A stretch of DNA of 64,000 bases. It comes from Sphingobacterium paucimobilis HER1398. Lineage in GTDB: Bacteria; Bacteroidota; Bacteroidia; Sphingobacteriales; Sphingobacteriaceae. Every line of letters starts with the position of its first letter. The stretch's first letter is position 1. Below the pieces are notes generated by a model. It was given only the letters and a program-made list of their open reading frames with translations. It searched no databases and was not told the origin of the DNA. A program made the position numbers and the translations under genes. This document shows positions 34,743-43,656 of the stretch, piece after piece. The stretch spans positions 496,001-560,000 of the forward strand of contig NZ_ATDL01000022.1 in the NCBI RefSeq assembly GCF_000416985.1. The letters are read 5' to 3'.

Positions 34743-35808
34743 GCTCTTGCTTACTGCCTGTATAGTCGTAGACATTACCCCTGCTATCTTCGAATGTGAT
34801 ATTGCGCTTTGTAGAACCTGTCACTTTTCTGAATCCAGCAACATCAGATATGTCAAGTTTTTGATCTTCAAAATAGACCGCATTATTATCTTTACCTACC
34901 CGCCCCTCTAACAATTGGTAGGTTTTTGAATCAGCACCTGGTATACGTCTTAGGTTGTAATAGACATAATTTTTATCTTTTGCGATCAACTCGTTATTGG
35001 TCTTAAACAGTACCTGCAAGCTTTTGGGATCGGCATACGGAATCAGCTCACCAAAAACAAAAACGGTGGTTTGGGTTTTCAAAAGGTCATCGTCAATCAC
35101 TTCAATGGGAAGACTCGTACCCGGTATTTCATTTTCTATAATCCCTCTTTTCTGGAAGGGCTGATAATACCACAACTTGTTCCCGTTGACCAGTATGTAT
35201 TCTTTATTTACCGCCTCTGCCTTATCCACAGATTTGCTCACGTTCAAAAAACCATTGCTGTTAATTAGATAAATACCTTCTTTATCCTTCATAAAACGTT
35301 CGTTGAGGAACTCAAAGCTAGAATAATCTACATTAATAGGGCTATTACGATAATAATAATGTTGCTTATCCTTTGCAAATGAACTGTAAGGACTACTTAA
35401 TCGTTGAAATGAAACGGGGTCGGCCTGATCTATTGGCGATAGTATATCTTCCCCATGTCGATTGAAATCTATCACATCACCACTGTAGCAATATACATGT
35501 GATTTGTCTTTAATTACACCTTTTTCAACGCTAAAAGACGCAACATCTATATCCTCCTGCTTACTTCCCCGAAAATAAACATGGCGACTATCTTTTCCAT
35601 AAGTTTCCGCAATCGGTTCAAAGGATGCCGGGTCTGCATCCATTTTCTTGGAGCCCCGCTCGAAGCTGTTTCCTCCAGGAATAAAATAGACATTGCCACG
35701 CTTGATGTAGTAAGATTCTGACTTGGTAGAGTCAATTACCTTTCCACAGGAAGCACAGGTCACCATCATCGTCAATAATTGAACAGCAGAAAAAATCTTG
35801 TTTCGCAT
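34726..35808 (-). CDS. DKNYY-family lipoprotein
   Basis: 360 residues with a lipobox (C21 in VTCASCGK). The mature protein is built of repeated DKxxVYY-type units (YGKDSRHVYFRG, KDKSHVYCYSG, AKDKQHYYYRN, MKDKEGIYLIN, AKDKNYVYYNLRRIPGAD, GKDNNAVYFED), the hallmark of DKNYY domains, probably forming a beta-repeat structure. Function of the family is unknown. The gene runs antisense into the last 17 bp of the CAT-like gene. Confidence 0.85.
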   Translation of the reverse strand: MRNKIFSAVQLLTMMVTCASCGKVIDSTKSESYYIKRGNVYFIPGGNSFERGSKKMDADPASFEPIAETYGKDSRHVYFRGSKQEDIDVASFSVEKGVIKDKSHVYCYSGDVIDFNRHGEDILSPIDQADPVSFQRLSSPYSSFAKDKQHYYYRNSPINVDYSSFEFLNERFMKDKEGIYLINSNGFLNVSKSVDKAEAVNKEYILVNGNKLWYYQPFQKRGIIENEIPGTSLPIEVIDDDLLKTQTTVFVFGELIPYADPKSLQVLFKTNNELIAKDKNYVYYNLRRIPGADSKTYQLLEGRVGKDNNAVYFEDQKLDISDVAGFRKVTGSTKRNITFEDSRGNVYDYTGSKQEPTSTR

Positions 35809-35970
35809 GCAGGTTTCTATTTTTCCATAAAGCTAGGAATTACGATCAAAACAATGTTTTGCTTTTTACGATCCGTCACTTTCATTTATAATCTGCCCCT
35901 GTCTACAGCATCTTTTTATTAGAATAATTATATATTTAGCACTGTACTAAAAATAAGATGCATAAAGCGT

Positions 35971-36651
35971 ATGAATGATAAGGAAAATAAAGATGCTATG
36001 CAAGAACTGGCATCGCAGCTCCGCTGTCCTTCGGGACATCAGGCCGAAGCCATTGCAGACAATATGTCCACCTCCAACCATACCATGATACAGGAAGCGA
36101 TCTATACATTGACCTTAATGGATAAGAGCACGATACTGGAGATCGGTTTCGGTAATGGTAAGCATATCGCTCAACTACTCGATGTATCGCCCAACATAAA
36201 ATACCACGGCATCGAGGTGTCTGAGGCCATGCACGATCTCGCTGTCCGCCACAACCAATCTGCCGTCGAGACCGGCAGGGCTCACTTCACTAAAGTAGAT
36301 GGCAGTGGCTCGCTCCCTTTCCCGGACAATCATTTTACGCATATTTTTTCGGTAAACACCTTGTACTTCTGGCCCGATATTGAGCTTTCACTACGAGAAA
36401 TACACCGCACATTACAAGATGAAGGCCAGCTGGTACTCACATTCGTAGAAAAGGAGTTTGGATCGAAGCTTCCTTTTACACAACATGGGTTTACTTTGTA
36501 TACGGACGACGAGCTTGCAGAATACCTCTATGAGATTGGATTTGAAGAGATACAATCTATGACGTACCATGATGATACCATCAGTAAAGATGGAACGCCT
36601 GTAAAACGTACTTTCCTAACGGTACATGCTGTGAAAAGTGAAAATGGATAA
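35971..36651 (+). CDS. Class I SAM-dependent methyltransferase
   Basis: 226 residues. Motif I is ILEIGFGNGKHIAQLL, followed by the acidic motif II region YHGIEVSEAMHDLA, motif post-II KVDGSGSLPFPDNHFTHIFSVNTLYFW and motif III LHRTLQDEGQLVLTF-like text. It is a UbiE/Methyltransf_11 type enzyme; substrate unknown. The N-terminal SQLRCPSGHQ may be a loose metal- or substrate-binding feature. Confidence 0.88.
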   Translation: MNDKENKDAMQELASQLRCPSGHQAEAIADNMSTSNHTMIQEAIYTLTLMDKSTILEIGFGNGKHIAQLLDVSPNIKYHGIEVSEAMHDLAVRHNQSAVETGRAHFTKVDGSGSLPFPDNHFTHIFSVNTLYFWPDIELSLREIHRTLQDEGQLVLTFVEKEFGSKLPFTQHGFTLYTDDELAEYLYEIGFEEIQSMTYHDDTISKDGTPVKRTFLTVHAVKSENG

Positions 36652-36659
36652 TAGCTGGA

Positions 36660-37142
36660 CTACATGATACTAAAGTGCCGAAACATCATCAGTCCACCGA
36701 TACCGATAGAAACAAAAGGATAGCCTTTCTGTAGGGGCATCGCATAATCATAGCCTACTCTACAGTGGAAAAATCCCTGATACTCTACATAGAGGTGTGG
36801 ACTCACACGAAACTGATTGTCCATTCCTTTATTAAAATCAAATAGGTAGCCGGTCTGCACATTAGCTGAGACCAAGAAGTCTTTGTATCTATTATCAACT
36901 ATATACCGGACAAAACCGAGTTGTGGGGCTAAGCCTGAAGGCTGTTTAGAATTTTTACTGGTGTAATCTACCCCTACCGTAAAGTCGTAATTCTTATCGG
37001 TGTTAAATACGAGAGGCACATTTAGTGCGGCCTGAAACATAGGCCTTTTATCTTGCTTCATTCCTAAACTGAAAATTTGGGCAACAGCTCCCGATATACC
37101 AAAAAACACAGCTAGTATTAGACACAGACAATATCTCTCCAT
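36660..37142 (-). CDS. Outer-membrane beta-barrel-like protein
   Basis: 160 residues from the ATG at 37142, which starts a clear signal peptide (MERYCLCLILAVFFGISGAVAQ). The longer frame from 37208 would precede this with 22 unrelated residues and is rejected. The mature part alternates hydrophobic and polar residues in strands (MFQAALNVPLVF, YDFTVGVDYTS, FLVSANVQTGYLFDF, FHCRVGYDYAMPL, PFVSIGIGGLMMF), as in small porin-like barrels of about eight strands. No family name. Stops 8 bp from the convergent methyltransferase. Confidence 0.65.
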   Translation of the reverse strand: MERYCLCLILAVFFGISGAVAQIFSLGMKQDKRPMFQAALNVPLVFNTDKNYDFTVGVDYTSKNSKQPSGLAPQLGFVRYIVDNRYKDFLVSANVQTGYLFDFNKGMDNQFRVSPHLYVEYQGFFHCRVGYDYAMPLQKGYPFVSIGIGGLMMFRHFSIM

Positions 37143-37308
37143 GAATAAAGTACAGCAATATATATGCCTTAATTTATCATTTAGATTATTTCTTGTCAGA
37201 CAAACCATTACAAATCGAACATTAGTCTATAAAAATTGAACATGTATTGCTTTTGGGAAAAGTTAACTTTGTAAACTATACCCTTACGGTTACCAAAAGA
37301 ACAATGCA

Positions 37309-37911
37309 ATGAAATTACCCTTTGAATCTTATACCTCTCGTTGGAAAACAATGTTTGAAACGCTTAAAGAAGAGCTGAGCGAAAAGCTATCCATTCTTTC
37401 TCCCGCTATCGAACATATCGGAAGTACATCGGTAGAAGGTCTCTCTGCCAAGCCGATCATTGATATCATGATTGGTGTGGCAGATAATAAGGACTTGGAT
37501 AAGGTACCTCCTCTTTTGAACAATGGGAGTTATGTATACTATGAAAAGTATAATGACGATATGCCTTACCGCCGATTTTTCGTTCGTTTGACAAATAATG
37601 CGGTAGACCTAGGCTTGCCTCTTGTTATCCAGACGAAAGACGAAATCCCCGAACGTATGCATGACCACACTTTCCGTATGGCGCACATCCATGTCATGCC
37701 CAGCAGTTCGGAACATTGGTTGAGACATCTTGCTTTTCGGGATTATTTACGTGAACATCCAGCTGTTCTCCACGAATATCAAACCCTTAAGGAGCGTTTG
37801 GTTCAAAAGGAATGGGCTGATGGTAACGACTATAATGCCGGAAAAGATGTATTTTTAAAGAAAGAAGAGCAAAATGCCATAACATGGTATAAAAAGCTAC
37901 ATCACAAATGA
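37309..37911 (+). CDS. GrpB/UPF0157 family protein (nucleotidyltransferase fold)
   Basis: 200 residues. The GrpB signature HIGSTSVEGLSAKPIIDIMIGV is present near 37-58 and resembles the GS motif of nucleotidyltransferases, with D52 as a candidate metal ligand; the C-terminal HLAFRDYLREHPAVLHEYQTLK is the usual family ending. Some relatives are fused to dephospho-CoA kinase; a nucleotidyl-transfer activity is presumed but unproven. First gene of a five-gene run, overlapping the next by 4 bp. TAACTTTG at 37264-37271 may be its -7 promoter box. Confidence 0.88.
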   Translation: MKLPFESYTSRWKTMFETLKEELSEKLSILSPAIEHIGSTSVEGLSAKPIIDIMIGVADNKDLDKVPPLLNNGSYVYYEKYNDDMPYRRFFVRLTNNAVDLGLPLVIQTKDEIPERMHDHTFRMAHIHVMPSSSEHWLRHLAFRDYLREHPAVLHEYQTLKERLVQKEWADGNDYNAGKDVFLKKEEQNAITWYKKLHHK

Positions 37912-38825
37912 AAAAAGAAAACATACACTTAAAAGGAGAAAACTATATCCTATATATACAATACCAACAAGATAACACTCTGCGTCAGGAATTTAACCGA
38001 CTGACACAGCAGTTTTGGGGCTTTGATTTTGAAAACTATTACCAGTCAGGATACTGGGACGAAAGTTGTATCCTATATTCACTCTTTGATGGAGATAAAA
38101 TTGTCTCGCATGCTACAGTGAGTTTCTTTGACTCTGTAATAATGGACAAATCCAAGAGACTGATTCAGATTGGTACCGTGATGACGGATGAAAACTATCA
38201 GAAAAGAGGCCTGGGTCGCTTTCTAATGGAACGTATTCAAGCAGACTTTGAACAATCCACTGATGGCATGTTCTTATTTGCAAATGAAACGGTTTTGGAT
38301 TATTACCCCAAATTCGGATTGGTTCCGGTTCCTGAGTTTAAAGCTGTACAGAGCGCAGTTAAGGCACATGGCAATCCACTAATACTTGCACAAAAATTAG
38401 ATCTAGACGTTTCACAAGAGTTAAGCCTGTTCGAACGCTTAGTTGAAAATAGTGTTTCCAACAGCCAAATGACCTGTAAGAGCAAAGGATTGAGCTTTTT
38501 TTACACGTATGCCTATCCTGAAATGGGGTATAAAGATTCTCTCTATTACATTCCGTCACTGGATTGCGCTGTACTGGCCGAAATTGATGAAGATACATTA
38601 CATATAACAGAACTATTCAGTACCCAAAGGGTAGATTTAAGTGCGGTTATATCGGCCTTTACATCCTTCGAATTTGATAGCATTTCTTTAGGCTTTACGC
38701 CCCTACAGGATGGCTTTGCGCTGGAAAGCTGGAAGGATGATGACCTACAGCTTTTTGTTTCGGCCCATTTACAGCAGCTATTTGAAGAAAATAAACTGAT
38801 AGTACCTTTACTTTCACATACCTAG
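37908..38825 (+). CDS. GNAT acetyltransferase with C-terminal extension
   Basis: 305 residues. The GNAT domain covers about 20-150, with the acetyl-CoA loop in IGTVMTDENYQKRGLGRFLMERI. The remaining 150 residues (LDVSQELSLFERLVENSV onward) resemble a second, degenerate acyltransferase-like or sterol-carrier-like half with no clear motif. Translation is coupled to grpB-like by the ATGA overlap. Substrate unknown. Confidence 0.82.
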   Translation: MKKENIHLKGENYILYIQYQQDNTLRQEFNRLTQQFWGFDFENYYQSGYWDESCILYSLFDGDKIVSHATVSFFDSVIMDKSKRLIQIGTVMTDENYQKRGLGRFLMERIQADFEQSTDGMFLFANETVLDYYPKFGLVPVPEFKAVQSAVKAHGNPLILAQKLDLDVSQELSLFERLVENSVSNSQMTCKSKGLSFFYTYAYPEMGYKDSLYYIPSLDCAVLAEIDEDTLHITELFSTQRVDLSAVISAFTSFEFDSISLGFTPLQDGFALESWKDDDLQLFVSAHLQQLFEENKLIVPLLSHT

Positions 38826-38839
38826 CATAAAAAAAGAAC

Positions 38840-39682
38840 ATGCAGATACGAAGACTTACCACAGAAGATATTCCTGCTTTACTGGAATCGGTTAATGGTG
38901 CCTTTGCGGACTATATCGTCCCTTTTCAACTTAATGCCGAACAACTGGAATTTAAGATACGTTCGGAGGACATTCTTATGGATTATTCCGTAGCTGTGTT
39001 TGATGAAGAGAAACTTATTGCATTCATTATGCATGGTGTACGTCATCATAATGGCGCTTATGTTGTCTACAATGGAGGTACAGGAGTACTTCCCGATTAT
39101 CGGGGCAAAGGGCTTGTAGGAAAAATGTATGCGCATATTCTTCCTTTCCTGAAAGACAAAAAAACAGAAAAAATAGTACTGGAGGTTATTGAAAGCAACC
39201 AATCTGCCATCCGAGCTTATGAAAAACAGGGCTTCAACGTCAATCGTAAGCTGCTGTGTTTTTCCGGGCAATTCGCGTTACATCCTACTCCACAGGCAGC
39301 TGCTATAGTACCTCTAGAAACACTTCCCTGGATGGATCTTCCTACTTTCTGGGATATTACTCCAAGCTGGCAAAGTGATATACCAAGCATGATGACTACG
39401 GCTCCGAACATAATGGGGGCTTTCGTAGAGGAACAACTTATTGGTTATGTACTTTTTAATCCAACTAAAAAAAGGATATATCAACTGGCTGTGGCTCCTG
39501 CATATCGTCGTAAAGGTATTGGCCAGCAGCTTTGTGCTGCTGTACAAAGTCTTATTCCGAATGATACACTAGAGATCAATAATGTAGACGAGGCCAGCAC
39601 TGGTTTAAAACTATTTTTCGAAAGACAAAGACTGACCAACGATATCAATCAATTGGAAATGGTTATGGCAATAGTGAAGTAA
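38840..39682 (+). CDS. Tandem GNAT acetyltransferase
   Basis: 280 residues with two GNAT halves. The first (1-145) has VYNGGTGVLPDYRGKGLVGKMYAHILPFL and ENDERS-like EVIESNQSAIRAYEKQGFNVNR. The second (150-280) has the core IYQLAVAPAYRRKGIGQQLCAAVQSL. Both acetyl-CoA loops look intact, so both halves could bind cofactor. Shares a TAATG junction with the next gene (1-bp overlap). Confidence 0.85.
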   Translation: MQIRRLTTEDIPALLESVNGAFADYIVPFQLNAEQLEFKIRSEDILMDYSVAVFDEEKLIAFIMHGVRHHNGAYVVYNGGTGVLPDYRGKGLVGKMYAHILPFLKDKKTEKIVLEVIESNQSAIRAYEKQGFNVNRKLLCFSGQFALHPTPQAAAIVPLETLPWMDLPTFWDITPSWQSDIPSMMTTAPNIMGAFVEEQLIGYVLFNPTKKRIYQLAVAPAYRRKGIGQQLCAAVQSLIPNDTLEINNVDEASTGLKLFFERQRLTNDINQLEMVMAIVK

Positions 39683-40125
39683 TGATACGATTAGCACAGG
39701 AAAAAGATTATGACCGTATGGTCGAGATTTGGCTGGAAGCGTCCATCAAAGCGCATGACTTCATTCCTTCAACATATTGGGAAGATGGAGTTTCTGATAT
39801 GCGAACGGTGTACCTACCGCAGAGCCAATCTTGGGTTTATGAGGATGAACAACAGCAGATACAGGGCTTCGCTTCGGTATTGGACCATCATATAGCCGCA
39901 TTATTTGTCAATAGTCAATTGCAGGGCCAAGGAATAGGATCTCTCTTGATCCGGTTTTTAAAAACAACATCCCGAAAACTCTCCTTGAATGTATATGCAG
40001 ATAATAAGGAAGCTGTAGATTTTTATAAAAAACATGGATTCCAAGTTGAGGAGGAGACGATGGATGAGGCCACTTTCGCTAAGGATCTGGTGATGAGTTG
40101 GACTACTGAGTTATACACCCCTTAA
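39682..40125 (+). CDS. GNAT acetyltransferase
   Basis: 147 residues: MIRLAQEKDYDRMVEIWLEASIKAHDF, HIAALFVNSQLQGQGIGSLLIRFL with the acetyl-CoA loop, and LNVYADNKEAVDFYKKHGFQVEEE. Same subtype as the enzyme at 32896-33318 (HDFI motif, YjaB-like). Translationally coupled to the tandem GNAT gene, and 9 bp before the DUF1801 gene. Confidence 0.86.
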   Translation: MIRLAQEKDYDRMVEIWLEASIKAHDFIPSTYWEDGVSDMRTVYLPQSQSWVYEDEQQQIQGFASVLDHHIAALFVNSQLQGQGIGSLLIRFLKTTSRKLSLNVYADNKEAVDFYKKHGFQVEEETMDEATFAKDLVMSWTTELYTP

Positions 40126-40134
40126 AGTATTACA

Positions 40135-40506
40135 ATGGAAGAGCACCTACATAACTTCTATCTCGATAAATCGGAACCGAGTAAAAGTTGCTTGTTAGCC
40201 TTGCGTTCAATCATCCTTCGTAGAGATACTCATATGGTGGAAACCACCAAATATGGTATGCCTTGCTTTTGTTATAAAAACAAGGCATGCTGTTATCTTT
40301 GGGTTGATAAAAAGAACGCTGAGCCTTACATTCTTTTTGTCGAAGGAAACTTATTGGCACATCCTGAACTTGAGGTAGGCGACCGCTCACGTATGAAAAT
40401 ATTACGTATTGATCCCACTCAGGACATTGCGATTGATACCGTGACCGAAATACTAGATGACGCTTTGGAACTGTATCGCAACGGTACGATTAAAACCAAG
40501 GGCTAA
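40135..40506 (+). CDS. DUF1801 (YdhG-like) protein
   Basis: 123 residues. The ETTKYGMPCFCYKNKACCYLWVDKKNAEPYILFVEG stretch is the DUF1801 core, an iron-binding frataxin-like fold in structural databases. Function unknown. Last gene of the GrpB-GNAT-GNAT-GNAT-DUF1801 run. A short hairpin (40500-40520) covers its stop codon and that of the convergent gene. Confidence 0.85.
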   Translation: MEEHLHNFYLDKSEPSKSCLLALRSIILRRDTHMVETTKYGMPCFCYKNKACCYLWVDKKNAEPYILFVEGNLLAHPELEVGDRSRMKILRIDPTQDIAIDTVTEILDDALELYRNGTIKTKG

Positions 40507-40513
40507 GTTTTAC

Positions 40514-41731
40514 TTAGCCCCTAGCCTGAACTCTGTACATTCCGAAAACCACTAATACTAATAATATCGCGAAGAGCAAATAGCGTACCGCCAGATCTGC
40601 CTGTGTAGATACATTACCGCTGATAGAAATTAACGAACTTGCTATCGAGGTAATAATATATACCAATCCTCCCATCAGCCCTCCTGCCGTACCGGCATTT
40701 GCTGGAAAAAACAGCATACTACTCGTAAAAAATGTAGTAAATAAAACACCCGAGATAATATGGATTAAGAACGCAAAGCTTACCATAATGTAGATACTCT
40801 GATAAAAGCAGCTTACTACCAATAGACTCACTATGGCCGTCAACTGAACAGCTATAGGATAGGCGACCCGTTTTTTGAATGCCATGTTCATACGACGCTT
40901 TGCGATAAGCCCTCCAATCACCCACGAAAACCCGAGCAGTAAAGTACAGTAGCCGATCGTTACCGAGGTAAAATGAAAGGTGTTCTCAATAATAAATGGA
41001 CCTGTTATATTAAATAACATGACGATGGAATAGCTCAGCCCCAGTACAAGAATACCAAGGATAAACAGCTTGTTCTGTAGCATTGTTTTATACACCTTGA
41101 CATTCTCGCCAATACTTATCTTTTTCTTCTGTGCTATGCTTTCTCCACTGTAAAACAACTCCAGCAAGAGCAATACAGCTGCATATCCCGCCAGGAAATA
41201 AAAATTGGCTTTCCAATGGAATATCTTTTCGAGGTAGCCTCCTAAAAACGGCGCCAATATAGGACCACAAGACCATACAATGGTAAAATAACTTAAGTAA
41301 TTTTTAAGACGCTCCCCTTGGTATAAGTCGGCAAATAATGCCCTAGTAGCCACTACCAGTATAGATACAGCTATTCCCTGTATCGCTCTCCATAGACAGA
41401 TAATAAAAACACTATCGGTATAGGTGATAGCCATGCTGCTCAACAAAAGGATGAACAAGGCTAATAATCTAGGGCGATAACGACCAATGCTATCCAAGAT
41501 ACTGCCGATAAACAGCTGCGAGATACCATAACTCAACAAGTATGTCGTCAAGGTCAATTGAATATCTCGCTCGTCAACACCAAGGTTTCTGGCCATTGCC
41601 GGAAATGAAGGTAAATAAATATCCGTTACAAACCCCGATAGCGGCATCGATATAAATGCCATCAGTGTTACCAATTTAATCCGTTCCTGCGAAGCCTGTC
41701 TCAACATATCATTTGATTTATTATGGAACAA
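40514..41731 (-). CDS. MFS multidrug exporter, Bcr/CflA type
   Basis: 405 residues with about 12 membrane segments. SGFVTDIYLPSFPAMARNLGVDERDIQLTLTTYLLSYGISQLFIG is the typical DHA1 Bcr/CflA N terminus; GSILDSIGRYRPRLLA is motif A. A second exporter of the same group as the one at 31078-32253 but with clearly different sequence. Gene order with an AraC regulator 64 bp upstream on the same strand suggests an inducible efflux unit. Confidence 0.9.
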   Translation of the reverse strand: MFHNKSNDMLRQASQERIKLVTLMAFISMPLSGFVTDIYLPSFPAMARNLGVDERDIQLTLTTYLLSYGISQLFIGSILDSIGRYRPRLLALFILLLSSMAITYTDSVFIICLWRAIQGIAVSILVVATRALFADLYQGERLKNYLSYFTIVWSCGPILAPFLGGYLEKIFHWKANFYFLAGYAAVLLLLELFYSGESIAQKKKISIGENVKVYKTMLQNKLFILGILVLGLSYSIVMLFNITGPFIIENTFHFTSVTIGYCTLLLGFSWVIGGLIAKRRMNMAFKKRVAYPIAVQLTAIVSLLVVSCFYQSIYIMVSFAFLIHIISGVLFTTFFTSSMLFFPANAGTAGGLMGGLVYIITSIASSLISISGNVSTQADLAVRYLLFAILLVLVVFGMYRVQARG

Positions 41732-41795
41732 AAGTAGAGACTATCTCCTATTCACACATTTTACCTGACAAAGCAATAATTATAAAAATCAAAGA

Positions 41796-42713
41796 TTACT
41801 TACTTTCCTGACGAAACCGTAGCGGAGCAACCTGCGCATTCTTCTTAAAAAAGTTATTGAAATGTGTTGGTTCCTCAAAACCCAAGGTATATCCGATTTC
41901 TGCGACATTCCAGTCGGTATAGGTTAGCAGATTCTTGGCTTCTTCGAATACCTTTCTTTTGATAAGCTGGGTCGTCGTTAGATTCGTAACTGATTTGACA
42001 GAAGCATTCAGGTGGTTGACATGCACATGTAAGCGAGTGGCAAAATCTGCTGCTGTACGCAATTCGAGTGGATAAGCGGGCGAATCCAACGGAAACTGTT
42101 TATGAAGCAACTCATCAAACATACGGTAAAGGCGTACAGGCCCCGACTGATTCTCTACCTCCAAATCATCAACACGCCATTCCAATGCCAAGTGCAATAT
42201 CGCGGCGAGATTGCTTTTTATAGCATTACATCGAAATGGGTAATTGGAATGGTTCAATCGGTACATATTGTTTAAAAACGTCGTTACCGTCTGCAGCTGC
42301 TCTTCATCCAGGAAGATAATCGGTTTACTCCACTCTTTGAAAAGGGATGTTTTCTTGAAGGGTTCGAAAGCCTGACTTCCCGAAAAAAATTCTTGGTTAA
42401 ACAGGCAGAAATAGCCTTCTTGCTGATTGGTGTCGCAGACCCAGGAATAAGGAATATTAAGTGCCGGCAAGAATAAAACAGGACGGTCTATATACAGTTC
42501 ATGTTTACCATACTTGAACCATCCCTTCCCGATGATTAAACTAATTTTATAAAAATCGCGACGATTATAAGGGGTTTTAAAATCGCAGTATTTGCGTGGC
42601 GAAATATTAAAATGTGATTTTCCAATTTCGAAATCATTGATTTCACCGTTGCTATCGTGTAGATGGCTCAACCGTTTGTAGTAATCTTCTAATGTTTCTA
42701 GCCGTTCACTCAT
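41796..42713 (-). CDS. AraC-family transcriptional regulator
   Basis: 305 residues. The N-terminal part is a cupin-like sensor domain (YIDRPVLFLPALNIPYSW), and the C-terminal 100 residues carry two helix-turn-helix units (FATRLHVHVNHLNASVK and WNVAEIGYTLGFEEPTHFNNFFKKN). Most likely activates the Bcr/CflA exporter just downstream. TAGTTTTG (42728-42721, minus strand) immediately upstream may be its -7 box; it would leave a very short leader. Confidence 0.92.
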   Translation of the reverse strand: MSERLETLEDYYKRLSHLHDSNGEINDFEIGKSHFNISPRKYCDFKTPYNRRDFYKISLIIGKGWFKYGKHELYIDRPVLFLPALNIPYSWVCDTNQQEGYFCLFNQEFFSGSQAFEPFKKTSLFKEWSKPIIFLDEEQLQTVTTFLNNMYRLNHSNYPFRCNAIKSNLAAILHLALEWRVDDLEVENQSGPVRLYRMFDELLHKQFPLDSPAYPLELRTAADFATRLHVHVNHLNASVKSVTNLTTTQLIKRKVFEEAKNLLTYTDWNVAEIGYTLGFEEPTHFNNFFKKNAQVAPLRFRQESK

Positions 42714-42775
42714 GTAAACACAAAACTACAAAAATCAAACATTAATCGTTAAAACCAAAAATCTATCTAATGTAA

Positions 42776-42827
42776 AGATTGCTTCGCACAGCTCGCAATG
42801 ACGTACTAGTATAGGCGTCACTGCGAG
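42776..42827. repeat. REP-like repeat, left copy
   Basis: Starts with AGATTGCTTCGCACAGC, which recurs at 43044-43060, and contains an imperfect palindrome CTCGCAATGACG (42792-42803) / CGTCACTGCGAG (42816-42827). This wording is typical of dispersed intergenic repeats in Flavobacteriia and Sphingobacteriia. Confidence 0.65.
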
Positions 42828-42878
42828 GGTTAAGTTTTTTAACAAACACAGAGGAGGTTTGATGACAGTAAAAGTAAA

Positions 42879-42964
42879 CGTCACCTCGACCTTGTGGAGA
42901 GGTCTATTAACTGCATAGGGTTAATACATAGCTTGTAGATCTCTCCACTACGGTCGAGAGGACG
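42879..42964. repeat. Imperfect inverted repeat (REP-like element)
   Basis: Left arm 42879-42906 reads CGTCACCTCGACC and TGGAGAGGTCT; right arm 42936-42964 is its near complement (AGATCTCTCCACTA, then CGGTCGAGAGGACG). The arms are about 28 nt with a few mismatches and a 29-nt loop. Such TCGACC...TGGAGA elements occur many times in related genomes. The surrounding 42714-43080 interval has no gene. Confidence 0.7.
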
Positions 42965-43043
42965 ACATAGTTTCCAAACGAAGCTCGCGAGCTCACCGTA
43001 GATAATCTGTCATTGGTAGGGAATGAAGCAGTCTCTATAAAAC

Positions 43044-43078
43044 AGATTGCTTCGCACAGCTACCAAGGACGTACTAAT
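43044..43078. repeat. REP-like repeat, right copy
   Basis: Shares AGATTGCTTCGCACAGCT and GACGTACTA with the left copy at 42776-42810 in the same orientation; the middle differs. The two copies bracket the larger inverted repeat. Confidence 0.6.
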
Positions 43079-43080
43079 GA

Positions 43081-43635
43081 TTACTTCTTGTATTCTCTTT
43101 GCAATACGGCAAAAATCTCTCCATCGACAAAACGTCCTTTTTCAAAGAAGTAATCCCGCAGTATACCTTCGGATGAAAGTCCTACTTTTTCCAATAATTT
43201 ACGCGAAGCGATATTTGCAGGATCGATAAAGGCTTCTATACGATTCAACTTAAACTGCGAAAAACCGTAATCCAATATACATTGAATTGCTTCGGTCATC
43301 ATTCCTTTTTGCCAAAACCGGGGATGCAGTTCATATCCTATCTCTGCCCGGCTATGCTCGGTGGCAAAATTATGAAAACCACAGGTACCGATCAGTGCTT
43401 CAGGCTCTTCCTTTAGGCAGATAGCCCAACGGATGCTATCTTTCTGGGCATAGCGATCCTCCCAGCTCTTAACGAGGTCATGTGCTTCCTTAATATCCTG
43501 AAATGTAGGTAGGTCGAAAAATTCTGTAACCTCATCTTTGGAAAAATAGGAATACAGCGCCTCCGCATCGGAGGGCTGTATTTGTCTTAACTGTAAGCGT
43601 TCAGTACTTAACAGTGGAAATTTATCAAAACTCAT
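43081..43635 (-). CDS. GNAT acetyltransferase, RimJ/RimL type
   Basis: 184 residues: LSTERLQLRQIQPSDAEALYSYFSKDEVTEFFD is the RimJ/RimL-like N terminus, IGYELHPRFWQKGMMTEAIQCILDYGF holds the acetyl-CoA loop, and RIEAFIDPANIASRKLLEKVGL closes the fold. Relatives acetylate ribosomal protein N termini or small molecules. It starts 21 bp after the mgtA stop on the same strand and may be co-transcribed with it. Confidence 0.88.
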   Translation of the reverse strand: MSFDKFPLLSTERLQLRQIQPSDAEALYSYFSKDEVTEFFDLPTFQDIKEAHDLVKSWEDRYAQKDSIRWAICLKEEPEALIGTCGFHNFATEHSRAEIGYELHPRFWQKGMMTEAIQCILDYGFSQFKLNRIEAFIDPANIASRKLLEKVGLSSEGILRDYFFEKGRFVDGEIFAVLQREYKK

Positions 43636-43656
43636 AAGCCATAAAAGTACCTAAAA

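Noticed and set aside
40500..40520. Terminator between DUF1801 and the second exporter
   Set aside because: The 8-bp stem overlaps both stop codons and lacks a T run, so it is mentioned only as a weak hairpin.
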